Positions 49,901 through 58,482 of a stretch of DNA of 64,000 nucleotides are shown here, piece by piece. The position numbers were made by a program, and so were the translations under genes. How positions within the stretch are numbered: position 1 is the stretch's first letter; every line of letters begins with the position of its first letter. The notes below the pieces were generated by a model. It was not told the origin of the DNA. It made no database searches and worked only from the letters and a program-made list of their open reading frames with translations. Origin of the DNA: Pararhizobium sp. A13 (lineage in GTDB: Bacteria > Pseudomonadota > Alphaproteobacteria > Rhizobiales > Rhizobiaceae); assembly GCF_040126305.1 (NCBI RefSeq), contig NZ_CP149511.1, positions 124,001-188,000 on the forward strand, written 5' to 3'.

Positions 49901-50580
49901 CAGGATTTCCTTTGCAGCGTGTGATAGCCCAGCGCGTCGCGCGCCTCTCGGATGGTCGCGCCTTGCGCGATCCGTTCGCGGATGGCGGCTTCGACCTCCT
50001 CAATCTTGCGGGCGGTCTCGGCGACTTCGCGGGCGCGCTCGCGCGGCACGATCACCACGCCATTGGCGTCGGCCACAACGATGTCGCGGCTTTGCACGCG
50101 CACTGTGCCGATGCCGACCGTGCCCCCCACCGTTTCCACCTGCACCCGATCCTTGCCGGTGCGCATGAAGCGGCCCGCGGTAAACAGGTGATAGCCGTCG
50201 CCGAGCGCCCTGGCTACATCGCGGCATACGCCGTCGATCACCGTCCCGGCGATACCACGCAGACCGGCATATTGGGTCATGATGTCGCCCCAGACGGTGC
50301 AGTCGGTGCGCCCATCATTGTCGATGACCACCACATCGCCCTCGGCCACATCGTCGATGAAGTCGCCGACCGTGCCGGGCGGAACGGAGGCCGGGACGTA
50401 TTTGACGGTAAAGGCGGGGCCCACCACGGGTTTCGTGTAGTCGGCCAGCGGCATGAGGCCGGGCGTCTGGCCGTGCAGACCTAGCTTGTCCAGCGCGTCC
50501 GAGACGCCGGGCGTGTCCAGCCCCTCGAACAGCGCTACCAGTTCGCGGTCCTCGGCGGATTGCTCTTGCGGATTGCTCAT
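49900..50580 (-). CDS. RraA-fold aldolase-like protein (second copy)
   Basis: ATG 50580 gives 226 residues. The signature regions are GLDTPGVSDALDKLGLHGQT (N-terminal helix motif), VYWGD-type loop read here as CTVWGDIMTQYAGLRGIAGT, VIDGVCRDVARALGDGYHLF with the DG-x2-RD motif, and VRVQSRDIVVADANGVVIVP. It shares the fold with its two neighbours but little identity, which suggests distinct substrates or a hetero-oligomer. It overlaps the third copy. Confidence 0.88.
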   Translation of the reverse strand: MSNPQEQSAEDRELVALFEGLDTPGVSDALDKLGLHGQTPGLMPLADYTKPVVGPAFTVKYVPASVPPGTVGDFIDDVAEGDVVVIDNDGRTDCTVWGDIMTQYAGLRGIAGTVIDGVCRDVARALGDGYHLFTAGRFMRTGKDRVQVETVGGTVGIGTVRVQSRDIVVADANGVVIVPRERAREVAETARKIEEVEAAIRERIAQGATIREARDALGYHTLQRKS

Positions 50581-50594
50581 ATCTTTTCCCCGGC

Positions 50595-51251
50595 TCATTT
50601 GGCGTTGATGGCTTCAAATTCCTTGTCGTGCATGACCTCGGCGACAGAGCGCCCGGCGCGCACCGCCGCGACCATCCCGTCCTGTCGCTTTGCGATCCTC
50701 TCGCCGAGTTCGAGCACGTTCTCGATCCGCTCGGCGGGTACGAAGACCGTGCCGCAACGGTCGGCGATGACGTAATCGTCCTCGCCGACGGTGACGCCCG
50801 CCATCTGGACCGGCGTGCCCGAAGCGATCTGGATCACCCGGTTGCGCGCCGAGATCATCGTCACGCCCTTGCCATAGACCGGGTAGCCCACGGCCTCGCT
50901 GCCCTCGATGTCGCGTGAGCATCCGTCAATCACCGAGCCGCGCACCTTCTTCGCCATGGCGGCATTGGCGAGAATGTCCCCCCAACAGGAAATCCCGTCC
51001 ACCCCGCCGGCGATCACCAGCACGCGGTCATGGGTCTTTATTGCGTCGATGACCGGCGAGATCAGATGGACGGTCGGCCTGGCATCCGTCTTAGGGCCGA
51101 GCTGGATGGTCGAGGCGTAGCCGACAATCTTCGGGCAGTCCCAGAGCGGGTGTAGACCGTAGGTCGCGCCGGCCAGGCCGAGGAAGTCGAGCGCATCCGA
51201 CACGGTATTGCTGTCGAGCGTGGCGAGGCGGTCGAGAAGGCTTCGGGTCAT
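50595..51251 (-). CDS. RraA-fold aldolase-like protein (first copy)
   Basis: The 218-residue protein is the first gene of the minus-strand operon. Motifs: LATLDSNTVSDALDFLGLAG, GVDGISCWGDILANAAMAKK, VRGSVIDGCSRDIEGSEAVG with the DG-x2-RD motif, and DDYVIADRCGTVFVPAERIE. It retains metal-binding residues, so catalysis is possible. It is divergent from the LysR gene at 51370, 118 bp apart. Confidence 0.88.
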   Translation of the reverse strand: MTRSLLDRLATLDSNTVSDALDFLGLAGATYGLHPLWDCPKIVGYASTIQLGPKTDARPTVHLISPVIDAIKTHDRVLVIAGGVDGISCWGDILANAAMAKKVRGSVIDGCSRDIEGSEAVGYPVYGKGVTMISARNRVIQIASGTPVQMAGVTVGEDDYVIADRCGTVFVPAERIENVLELGERIAKRQDGMVAAVRAGRSVAEVMHDKEFEAINAK

Positions 51252-51369
51252 GGCGGCATATCTCCGTAACAGATGCTGCGAAATTTACGCATGCAATCTG
51301 ATAGGTAAAATACCGATCCGTGAATTCTGTGATATGAATTTCAGAATAAGCTCAGCCGAGGCCGACTGC

Positions 51370-52281
51370 ATGACCGCAACGATCGATTTCCGCCTGATTC
51401 GGCAACTCTGGATGTTTTTGGCTGTGGCAGAGGAGAGCCATTTCGGGCGAGCCGCCAAGCGGCTCGGCATATCGCAGCCGCCACTGACGGAACAGATCAA
51501 GGTTCTGGAAAAGGCACTGAACCTGACCCTGTTCGAACGGTCGCGGCGGGGCACTGTGCTCAGCCCAGCTGGCGCGGCGATCCTGCCGGCCGTGCGCCAG
51601 TTCGCCGGCCAGGTCGAGCGGCTGGAACAGGTGGTGCGCGAGGTGGCAGCGGGCCAGTCGGGCGTGCTGCGCATTGGCGCGATCAACGCCGCCATGCTGG
51701 AAACAGTGCCTTCGATTCTGACGAGGCTGAAGGAGCGGCATCCGAAGCTGACGGTCTATATCCAGGAGATCGACAGCGCCGAGGCTGTGCCCGCGTTGGA
51801 GGCCGGCAATCTCGATCTCGCCTTCGCGCGCATCGAGGGAGAGGTCGGCCCCGCCATCGCCACGCTGCCCCTGACCGAGGACCGGCTGGCCGTGGCGCTC
51901 CCTGCCGATCACGCCCTCGCGGCGTTACCGCGCGTGCGATTGCAATCGCTGGCGGACGAGCCGCTGGTGATGTCGTCGCGCAAGGTCAGTCCCGTTTACT
52001 TCGACATGCTGACGGCCGTATGCCGCAGCCATGGTTTTGCGCCCCGCATCCTGCACGAGGTTCGCTCAGTCGTATCGCAGATTGCCTATGTCGGATGCGG
52101 CCAGGGCGTGGCGCTGGTTCCTGCCTCCATGAGCAAGCTAGCGCCGGGGAACGTCGTCGTGCGACCGATCAAGGAACGTATCATGGTCGTGACGGCCGCC
52201 CTCGCATGGAATAGGAACCGTTATCATCCAGTGATCGAAACCGTTTTAGGGCAACTCACCAGGGGACTTCACACGCCATGA
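51370..52281 (+). CDS. LysR-family regulator of the RraA operon
   Basis: ATG 51370 gives 303 residues, the typical LysR length; an ATG at 51334 is possible. It has the winged helix (LIRQLWMFLAVAEESHFGRA, AKRLGISQPPLTEQIKVLEK) and an effector domain with SGVLRIGAINAAMLETVPSI and YVGCGQGVALVPASMSKL. The divergent position suggests it controls the three RraA-like genes and the hydrolase. GGTAAAATACC (51306-51316) lies in the promoter gap. Confidence 0.9.
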   Translation: MTATIDFRLIRQLWMFLAVAEESHFGRAAKRLGISQPPLTEQIKVLEKALNLTLFERSRRGTVLSPAGAAILPAVRQFAGQVERLEQVVREVAAGQSGVLRIGAINAAMLETVPSILTRLKERHPKLTVYIQEIDSAEAVPALEAGNLDLAFARIEGEVGPAIATLPLTEDRLAVALPADHALAALPRVRLQSLADEPLVMSSRKVSPVYFDMLTAVCRSHGFAPRILHEVRSVVSQIAYVGCGQGVALVPASMSKLAPGNVVVRPIKERIMVVTAALAWNRNRYHPVIETVLGQLTRGLHTP

Positions 52282-52434
52282 TCGGAAGCGGCATTCTATG
52301 GTGCTACAGGCCAATTCCCTTGTACCGCCCAACTGCAAAGATACCGATCCACCCTGAGCGACGCTTCTAACCTCGCTGCCAAGGCGGCTGTCCACGGCGG
52401 GCAGACCCCCTTGGGCGGAGCCGCTCATCACAAT

Positions 52435-52623
52435 TCATAAGGCGATCACCTGGGCAGCCGTGACGTTATCGCAACGATGGGACGTAGCGAGCTTGGCTAG
52501 AAGACCGAACGTCACGCTCATGCCAACACGCCAGCCGCGCAGCGCGGCCTGCGTGAGCACGAACATGTTGTCAGGCCCCGGAATAAAACCGAGGATCAGC
52601 GATGTTGTTATGAACGTCACCAT
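52435..52623 (-). pseudogene. LysE/RhtB exporter, N-terminal fragment
   Basis: The frame from ATG 52623 encodes the first 41 residues of a LysE-family exporter (FITTSLILGFIPGPDNMFVL, TQAALRGWRVGMSVTFGL), including the PGPDN hallmark and first helix. Then it leaves the family (LAKLATSHRCDNVTAA) and stops. The remaining five helices are missing, so it cannot export. Confidence 0.75.
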
Positions 52624-52704
52624 GGTTTCTGCCCGCGTATGAACGCCTTCCGCTCTGGCGCGCATTCCGCTAATACAGCGCCGGCGAAATTGAGGTGAGG
52701 GAAT

Positions 52705-53157
52705 ATGAGAAAGCTAGTCGCAGGCAAACTACACGGCATCTACGTGACTGAGGCAAACCTCAACTATCATGGATCAATCACGCTAGATCCAGATCATTGC
52801 GAGGAGGCCGGCATCCTGCCCATGGAGTTTGTCGAAATCTGGAACAAGAATTCCGGCGCTCGCATCTCCACTTACGTCATCCTTGGAGAGCGCGGCTCGA
52901 AATGCTGTATTCTCAACGGAGCCGCAGCGCGGACCTGTCAGCCCGGCGACCAGATCATCATCTGCAACTCGGTCTATCTTGACGAAAGCCGGCTCACGTC
53001 ATTGAAGCCGAAGGTACTCACGTTCGACGAAGGCAACCACATACGCGACCGCCTCAGCTACTCAGTCAATGTCGATCCGGAGGGACGATACACGTTCGAT
53101 ATCCTCAACGAGACCAACACTGTTTTGCCCGTACCGCTGATGGTGTCTCGCGGATGA
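52705..53157 (+). CDS. panD: aspartate 1-decarboxylase
   Basis: The 150-residue proenzyme begins MRKLVAGKLHGIYVTEANLN and has the self-cleavage site NYHGSITLD, where Gly-Ser is split to give the pyruvoyl cofactor. Substrate and processing residues are present: the Lys of GKLH, VEIWNKNSGARISTYVI with the conserved Arg and Tyr, and ILNGAAART. It makes beta-alanine for pantothenate. It is about 25 residues longer than E. coli PanD, the extra being a C-terminal tail. It has no panB or panC partner nearby. GTGAGGG lies before the ATG. Confidence 0.92.
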   Translation: MRKLVAGKLHGIYVTEANLNYHGSITLDPDHCEEAGILPMEFVEIWNKNSGARISTYVILGERGSKCCILNGAAARTCQPGDQIIICNSVYLDESRLTSLKPKVLTFDEGNHIRDRLSYSVNVDPEGRYTFDILNETNTVLPVPLMVSRG

Positions 53158-53532
53158 TAAGCACGTCCGAACTCGATCGAGTTTCGACGGCGTGTTCCTC
53201 TCCTGTCAACCGAAGCGCTATAGCCCGTCGCGTAGGTGACGTATTCAAGAAAGCCCTCATTTAACGGGCTTCACCGCGCAGCCCCGTAACTCGGTGATCC
53301 CATCGGCATCTCATGTAGGTACGCTGAGATGCCGGACTCTCAGACAAGTACAACGACGTGGCCGTTGGTCCGATTCGTATCAAAGCGCGCGCGCGAGCTT
53401 CCGCTTCTCCGCTATGTTTATACACTAGCAATGGCTCCGCGTTTTTAAAACGGCGAGCCATCTATAGCGCTCATGTTGACTCCCTCTTTCACTCAGCCGA
53501 AAAGTACTCTTGGCTATAGAGGGAGACAACTG
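53158..53532. other. intergenic region of 375 bp with dyads
   Basis: No ORF. It contains the hairpin AAGCCC/GGGCTT around 53252-53272 and the 10-bp dyad at 53304-53334. It presumably holds the promoter of the syrB-like gene. Confidence 0.4.
53304..53334. promoter_or_regulatory. 10-bp perfect dyad upstream of syrB
   Basis: CGGCATCTCA (53304-53313), 11-base spacer, and TGAGATGCCG (53325-53334) form a perfect inverted repeat about 200 bases before the SyrB-like gene. No T-run follows, so a protein-binding dyad is more likely than a terminator. Confidence 0.45.
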
Positions 53533-53970
53533 ATGGCTGACGAGAACAGTGCGGGACCCATTACCGAGATTGCAGTCGCGGACGCGACGGCTAAAGTACC
53601 AGCGCCCAAGAAGCAGCGCGCGCCGCGGCGCCAGAAGGCCGCTGCCGAAGCAACAGTAGCTGCATCACTTGCGAAGGCCGCAAAGGTGCAGAGGGGTCGC
53701 AGGCAGCGCGCCGAAGAGTCCGAGGAAGCGAAGCTGACGCCTGAAACACAAGTCACTGGCAAGAGCACGACCAAGGACGCCATCAAAGGCACCAGAAGAA
53801 AGAGGACGCCAAAGCAGCCCGAGCAGACGGCGGAGGCGCCTGCTTCAGCTATGGATGAGATGGCAGATCTTATTCAGCTTGAAGAAGAGAATAAGAGGCT
53901 CCGCAAAACCCTTTCTGACAAGCTTCGCGCGGAAAATGCCGACCTGCGCAAGCGGCTCGGGCTCGATTGA
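53533..53970 (+). CDS. syrB: SyrB-like transcriptional regulator
   Basis: ATG 53533 follows GGGAGACAACTG. The 145-residue protein resembles SyrB of Sinorhizobium, starting MADENSAGPITEIAVADATA, with a basic Ala/Lys-rich middle (KKQRAPRRQKAAAEATVAA) and the C-terminal coiled coil (MADLIQLEEENKRLRKTLSD, LRAENADLRKRLGLD). The segment that forms a helix-turn-helix in SyrB (STLKDAIKSAG-like) is shortened to STTKDAIKGTRRKRTPKQ. In S. meliloti SyrB represses syrM, a symbiosis regulator. Function here is inferred. Confidence 0.8.
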   Translation: MADENSAGPITEIAVADATAKVPAPKKQRAPRRQKAAAEATVAASLAKAAKVQRGRRQRAEESEEAKLTPETQVTGKSTTKDAIKGTRRKRTPKQPEQTAEAPASAMDEMADLIQLEEENKRLRKTLSDKLRAENADLRKRLGLD

Positions 53971-54113
53971 TCGACCGGTATTAGCGGGGGCGGTTGCGAG
54001 ATTGCTCCCAGCCACCAGTCTTCGGTGGCAGGAGATTTCCGGGCTCACGTTACGAACCCTGATTTTAGGGCTGCGGCAACGTCGTGGTGCGGATTGCTCG
54101 AGGTTGAAGCACT

Positions 54114-54722
54114 ATGAAATCACCGTGGAAATTTCTTGCTCAATTCACGTCGCGAATACGGGCGGCAAAAACACAAGAGGGTTCGATTGGGAATGATGCC
54201 GATACCGAGGCGAGCGAAAGCGGCACGCGACAAACGTCGGCGCTTTCGTCCGACTCCACGAAGGCATCCGGCCGTCCCGGCCACGATGACAACCCACCTG
54301 TTGATCTCACGGAGACGACGTCTTCAGAGCTAGCCGGCAGCGATCTCGATACCTCCCAACCAGTCTCGCCGCCAGTCGACGGCGAAACGATCCGGACGCC
54401 GGCACATCATGAAGTCAATCGATCCGGTGCTGATGCGCATGCGTTGATGCCGGAAAGCCAGACGAGTAAAGAGTCTTCCCAGGCACTTCGGTCGAAACGC
54501 CCGGAACGAACGAAGACAACCCGAACCGATAGGGTCTCGCAGAGTACTGCCGTCGCAAATGGCGATCAAAGTGCGCAATCCTCCACTCGCGGGGAAAGCT
54601 TCTTCGAGCAGGCGGCAACGCTAGACGGCGAGATCAGGCAACTGAGAAACCAATTGGCGCAAAAGCTGCTTTTGCAGAATATTCAGCTTAAGAAGATGCT
54701 CGAGCGATTCGATGGATCGTGA
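54114..54722 (+). CDS. SyrB-related coiled-coil protein 2
   Basis: The 202-residue protein begins MKSPWKFLAQFTSRIRAAKT and has a long disordered Ser/Thr/Asp-rich middle (about residues 25-160). The last 35 residues, LDGEIRQLRNQLAQKLLLQN then IQLKKMLERFDGS, match the C-terminal coiled-coil pattern of the SyrB-like protein and of the next gene. It has no DNA-binding domain that I can recognise. It could act by pairing with the SyrB-like product. Confidence 0.7.
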   Translation: MKSPWKFLAQFTSRIRAAKTQEGSIGNDADTEASESGTRQTSALSSDSTKASGRPGHDDNPPVDLTETTSSELAGSDLDTSQPVSPPVDGETIRTPAHHEVNRSGADAHALMPESQTSKESSQALRSKRPERTKTTRTDRVSQSTAVANGDQSAQSSTRGESFFEQAATLDGEIRQLRNQLAQKLLLQNIQLKKMLERFDGS

Positions 54723-54754
54723 GCGGACCTTACAACCTCGAAGACTGGACATAG

Positions 54755-55327
54755 ATGAAATCACAGCAACGAAAGTTCGTAGTCGAATTCAAGTCGACGC
54801 GCCGACGGTCAGCTGTGCGGCCAAATTCCATTTGGGCCGACACAGATCTCAAGAGTCTTGTGCGTGAGGCGGAAGCAGACGCGCCGCATCTTTTTGACTC
54901 CAACATGGTTTCGAAGACACCTGTCCAAGACAGCGAGCTGCAGCCGAATTCCAGCCTGGACGACACAATAGAAACCGGGGACGATGAGCGGCTTTTGGCC
55001 TCATTGGCCGGGGCAGAGCAAACTTATTCGCCCCAGAAGGACAATGAGCCAACTGTCAGTTCCGTTTCAAAATTGAAAGAGGACTCTTCCGCACGGAGGT
55101 CGCTAAAAGCGTCGGCGCGTCAGGGCGAAGCGAGCGTCCATTATCAGGTTTATAGTACAGAAACCCCGCCCGGTGCGCGATCAACCGCCGCTCTGGTCGA
55201 AGCAACGTCCGATGAGTTGGTCGCACTCGACCAGGAAAACCGACGGCTAAAGGGCTTGTTGGCAAAGCATCTTCTTCTACAGAATACGCAGCTTCGAAAG
55301 ATGCTGGCGCGGTTTGGTGACTTTTGA
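54755..55327 (+). CDS. SyrB-related coiled-coil protein 3
   Basis: The 190-residue protein begins with a basic segment MKSQQRKFVVEFKSTRRRSA, then SIWADTDLKSLVREAEADAP, an N-terminal block seen in small rhizobial proteins of unknown function. A disordered middle leads to the C-terminal coiled coil LVALDQENRRLKGLLAKHLL, then QNTQLRKMLARFGDF. It lies 32 bases after gene 2, in the same direction, so genes 2 and 3 are probably cotranscribed. Confidence 0.7.
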   Translation: MKSQQRKFVVEFKSTRRRSAVRPNSIWADTDLKSLVREAEADAPHLFDSNMVSKTPVQDSELQPNSSLDDTIETGDDERLLASLAGAEQTYSPQKDNEPTVSSVSKLKEDSSARRSLKASARQGEASVHYQVYSTETPPGARSTAALVEATSDELVALDQENRRLKGLLAKHLLLQNTQLRKMLARFGDF

Positions 55328-55638
55328 ACACCGGGTGAATCGCGCGCATGGTTGCGTATTTGCGGTCCGATGATCAAGCTGGTTCGTGTCCGTTCAGAAA
55401 TAGGGTAAGCATTCAACCCAAGAGAATCGCATTTCTTGGTGCCCTGTTCGCTGCGCACCTCGGCAATGGCGATGTGAAAGTAGCCGATCGGCTAGCTCTT
55501 GAACTTCTTCTTCGCTGGTCTGCCGCCTTCGACATCCGGCATGCGGCCGATGCCGTGGTGCCGCATGCAGCGGTGCAGCGACGATCGTGTCGGCTGCAGC
55601 GCATAGAGGCAGTCAACCATCCTGGGCACCAATCCCAA
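55328..55638. other. 311-bp stretch without a convincing gene
   Basis: A plus-strand frame runs 55348-55791 but is His/Arg/Ala-rich without a ribosome site and overlaps the EAL fragment, so it is likely a chance frame. Confidence 0.35.
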
Positions 55639-55901
55639 TCAAACGTTCAGATACTGCGGCAATTTCACGATGTCACGTTTTGGCAAGGGTTTGCTGAACA
55701 GGTACCCTTGCGCGGCGTCGCATCCGTTGGCCGCCAAGAAAGCCGCCTGTTCGATCGACTCAACGCCCTCCGCAATCACGCTTTGCCCTAGGCAGCGCGC
55801 GATCGACAGGATCGCCTTGACGAGTTCGGCGCTGCGCTTGTCGGAACTATTGATAAATGAGCGGTCGATTTTCAATGTGTCGATGGGAAAGCGCGTCAAG
55901 T
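55639..55901 (-). pseudogene. EAL-domain C-terminal part, split by IS21
   Basis: This fragment reads LTRFPIDTLKIDRSFINSSD, then ELVKAILSIARCLGQSVIAE, GVESIEQAAFLAANGCDAAQ and GYLFSKPLPKRDIVKL, the C-terminal half of an EAL phosphodiesterase with the KIDRSFI and AEGVE motifs. It continues in frame from 58508-59216 once the IS and one copy of the GTCAAGT duplication are removed (...SALNYLTRFPID...). Confidence 0.92.
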
Positions 55902-55907
55902 TGCCGA

Positions 55908-55977
55908 TTCCGATGAAGCCGCCCCTTTGTTCCGAGATGATTGCGCCCCCGGATTCCGGGATGATCTCGCCCCCTTG
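55908..55977. repeat. IS21 left-end repeats (three copies)
   Basis: TTCCGA or TTCCGG begins repeats at 55908, 55930 and 55954 (spacing 22 and 24), each followed after about 10 bases by GCCCC. They match the inverted copies at the right end and are the likely IstA-binding sites. Confidence 0.75.
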
Positions 55978-56028
55978 AGGCTGGGGTCCTGCTGGCTGTG
56001 ATTGTTGTCAGTCGATCGTCGTTAGGAG

Positions 56029-56766
56029 TCAAGATTTCCGGCGCTGATTTCGCCGCAGGCTTTCGCCAGATAGGTCGATGCGATGGGCATTATGAACCAG
56101 CCTGTCGAGAATGGCATCGGCGTAGGTTGGGTTACCGATGATCTCGTGCCAGGCTGATACGGGAAGCTGGCTGGTAACGATTGTCGAGCGACGTCCGTAA
56201 CGATCTTCGAGGATCTCCAGGAGGTCGTGGCGCGCCTGCTCATTGAGCGGTTCCAGGCCCCAGTCGTCGAGGATCAAGAGTTGGACGTGGCCGAGGGTGC
56301 GTTGCAGCCTTGCATATCGACCGTCACCGTGAGCAAGGGCGAGATTGGCAAACAGCCGTGGCACGCGCTGATAAAGAACGGAACGATCGTCGCGGCAGGC
56401 CTTGTGCCCGAGTGCACAGGCTAACCAGCTTTTGCCGACGCCGGATGGCCCGCAGATCGCAAGGTTGTCGTGGGCATCGATCCAGTCGCCGCCGATCAGC
56501 TTCATGAACAGAGCGCGATCGAGACCGCGGTCACTGCGGTAATCGACATCTTCCGGTACGGCCTGATGACGGAGCTTGGCAAACCGCAGACGGGCGGCAA
56601 GCTTGCGATCGTGGCGCGAGCTCCATTCTCGCTCGAGCAGCAGCCCGAGCCATTCGGCATGGGAGAGTTGTTCGCTCTCACCGTTGGTCAGCAGTTCGTT
56701 GAACGCTTTGGCCATGCCGGTCAGGCCCATGGCGTTCAATTTATCAAGCGTGGGATGTGCAAGCAT
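56029..56766 (-). CDS. istB: IS21 helper ATPase IstB
   Basis: The 245-residue AAA+ protein has a DnaC-like fold: LDKLNAMGLTGMAKAFNELL (N-terminal helix), Walker A LAICGPSGVGKSWLACALGH, Walker B VQLLILDDWGLEPLNEQARH, and sensor-type TIVTSQLPVSAWHEIIGN. It assists IstA in target-DNA choice. It lies 11 bases after istA. The length is normal for the family. Confidence 0.95.
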   Translation of the reverse strand: MLAHPTLDKLNAMGLTGMAKAFNELLTNGESEQLSHAEWLGLLLEREWSSRHDRKLAARLRFAKLRHQAVPEDVDYRSDRGLDRALFMKLIGGDWIDAHDNLAICGPSGVGKSWLACALGHKACRDDRSVLYQRVPRLFANLALAHGDGRYARLQRTLGHVQLLILDDWGLEPLNEQARHDLLEILEDRYGRRSTIVTSQLPVSAWHEIIGNPTYADAILDRLVHNAHRIDLSGESLRRNQRRKS

Positions 56767-56777
56767 ATGTCGTCTCC

Positions 56778-58328
56778 TCAGTGGTAATAGCGGGGACCGC
56801 GGATGTTGGAGTGGTTGATCGGCTCGGGTGATGATGCGCCTGATGACGCCGACGGTCGGTCGAGGTGATTGTCGAGAATGGAGCGCACCGAGCCATAGGT
56901 TCGCGCACCGATTTCCAATGCCCGCCCGCAGGCCGCGTTGACCCGCTCTCGCTCAAACGCTTTAACGAGGCGGATAATGCCCAGGCAGGCTCTGTAGCCC
57001 TGCTCGGGATGCGGCCGATCGGCGAGAATACGCTCGCAGAGCAATGCAACGTCCGATCCGATTGCCGATGCTTCGCGGCTGATGCGCTCGATTGTCCAAT
57101 CGGCAAAGCGGCGATGGGATGATGGCATGTGCTCGGGCGTTGTCGTGTGCTTGCCATTGCCGCTCGAGCGTCGGTGGGCGGCAATGCGCTCACCTTTGTG
57201 GAAGATCTCGATGGTATTGGCGGTGATGCGCGCCTCGACCTGCTCACGGGCAAACCGGTAGGGCACGGAGTAATAGTGCTTGTCGATATCAACATGATAA
57301 TCGAGGCCAGCCCGCCGTATCTTCCATTCGGCAAAGACGTATCGTTCGACAGGAAGCGGCCGTAGGGCGGGATAATCGATCTCTTCAAACAACTGGCGTC
57401 GTGTGCGCCCGACACGACGCAGAACACGCGCGTCGTTGAGATCGACGAGCAATTCGACAATCGCCGCATTGACGTCGGCAAGGCTGTAAAAGACGCGGTG
57501 GCGTAGCCGGCCCAGCAGCCAGCGCTCGACAATGCGAACCGCCGCCTCCACCTTCGCCTTGTCGCGTGGCCGGCGCGGTCGCGTCGGAAGAACAGTGCTT
57601 CCGTAATGCGCTGCCATCCCGGCATAGGTGCGATTGACCTGTGGATCAAAAAGGCAGGCCTTGATAACGGCAACCTTGGCGTTGTCGGGAACCAGCAGCG
57701 CCGGTGCGCCACCGAACGCCTCAAGCGCAAGCAGGTGGCATTCGATCCAATCAGGAAGCGTCTCGCTCCAGCGGGCATGTGCGAATGAAAGGCTCGATGC
57801 CCCGAGCACTGCGACGAACAGATGCGCTTGCCGCGTCTTTCCCGACAATCGATCGATGACCACCGTGACCGTGTCGCCGGCATAGTCGACGAACAGCTTT
57901 TCGCCAGCCGCATGGTCCTGGCGCATCGTCACCGGCAGCTTCAGTGCCCAAGCGCGATACAAATCGCAGTAGCGGCTGTAGCGATAGCCATCGGGATGAA
58001 GGCCGATATACTCGTCCCAGAGGATCTGCAGCGTGACATGCTTGCGTTTCAGCTCGCGATGAACATGAGCCCAATCCGGTTCAACGCTGCGACGGTGACC
58101 GGTCTTCGTGCCGGCAGCTCTATAGAGAGCCGCTTCCAAAACCGCATCGTTGACATCGTCGCCCAACGGCCAGGAAAGCCCGGCAATCTCAACACGGCGC
58201 AGCGTCTCACGCACCGTCGAGGGGGCCGCACCAACGCGCGCCGCAATCGACTTGTGGCCAAGCCCTTCCTCAAATCTGTATCTCAGAATCTCGCGGACAC
58301 GCCGCATCTTTAGTCTCTCCGCTGGCAT
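56778..58328 (-). CDS. istA: IS21 transposase IstA
   Basis: The 516-residue transposase has an N-terminal helix-turn-helix (VREILRYRFEEGLGHKSIAA, RVGAAPSTVRETLRRVEIAG) and a DDE catalytic core: KLFVDYAGDTVTVVIDRLSG (first Asp), PALLVPDNAKVAVIKACLFD (second Asp) and RRPRDKAKVEAAVRIVERWL (Glu), then a C-terminal barrel (DYHVDIDKHYYSVPYRFARE). It binds the terminal repeats and joins the ends to target DNA. It appears intact. Confidence 0.95.
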   Translation of the reverse strand: MPAERLKMRRVREILRYRFEEGLGHKSIAARVGAAPSTVRETLRRVEIAGLSWPLGDDVNDAVLEAALYRAAGTKTGHRRSVEPDWAHVHRELKRKHVTLQILWDEYIGLHPDGYRYSRYCDLYRAWALKLPVTMRQDHAAGEKLFVDYAGDTVTVVIDRLSGKTRQAHLFVAVLGASSLSFAHARWSETLPDWIECHLLALEAFGGAPALLVPDNAKVAVIKACLFDPQVNRTYAGMAAHYGSTVLPTRPRRPRDKAKVEAAVRIVERWLLGRLRHRVFYSLADVNAAIVELLVDLNDARVLRRVGRTRRQLFEEIDYPALRPLPVERYVFAEWKIRRAGLDYHVDIDKHYYSVPYRFAREQVEARITANTIEIFHKGERIAAHRRSSGNGKHTTTPEHMPSSHRRFADWTIERISREASAIGSDVALLCERILADRPHPEQGYRACLGIIRLVKAFERERVNAACGRALEIGARTYGSVRSILDNHLDRPSASSGASSPEPINHSNIRGPRYYH

Positions 58329-58402
58329 CGCGTTCCTTCCTCTCAGGCAACTGAAAGGACGAACGTCTCACCAGCAGGACACCCCGACAAACAGCCCAAT
58401 CA

Positions 58403-58482
58403 GGGGGCGGCATCATCTCGGAACAAGGGGGCGGTTAATTCTCGGAATTGGGGGGCGGCATCATTTCGGAATGCGGGGGCGG
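58403..58482. repeat. IS21 right-end repeats (four copies, 24-bp period)
   Basis: GGGGGCGG starts at 58403, 58427, 58451 and 58475, exactly 24 bases apart, each followed about 8 bases later by TCGGAA. With only three copies at the left end the arrays are asymmetric, a pattern seen in IS21 and Tn7-like elements. Confidence 0.85.

Noticed and set aside
55348..55791. 147-codon plus-strand frame
   Set aside because: It overlaps the EAL fragment antisense and lacks a ribosome site; composition is His/Arg-rich.
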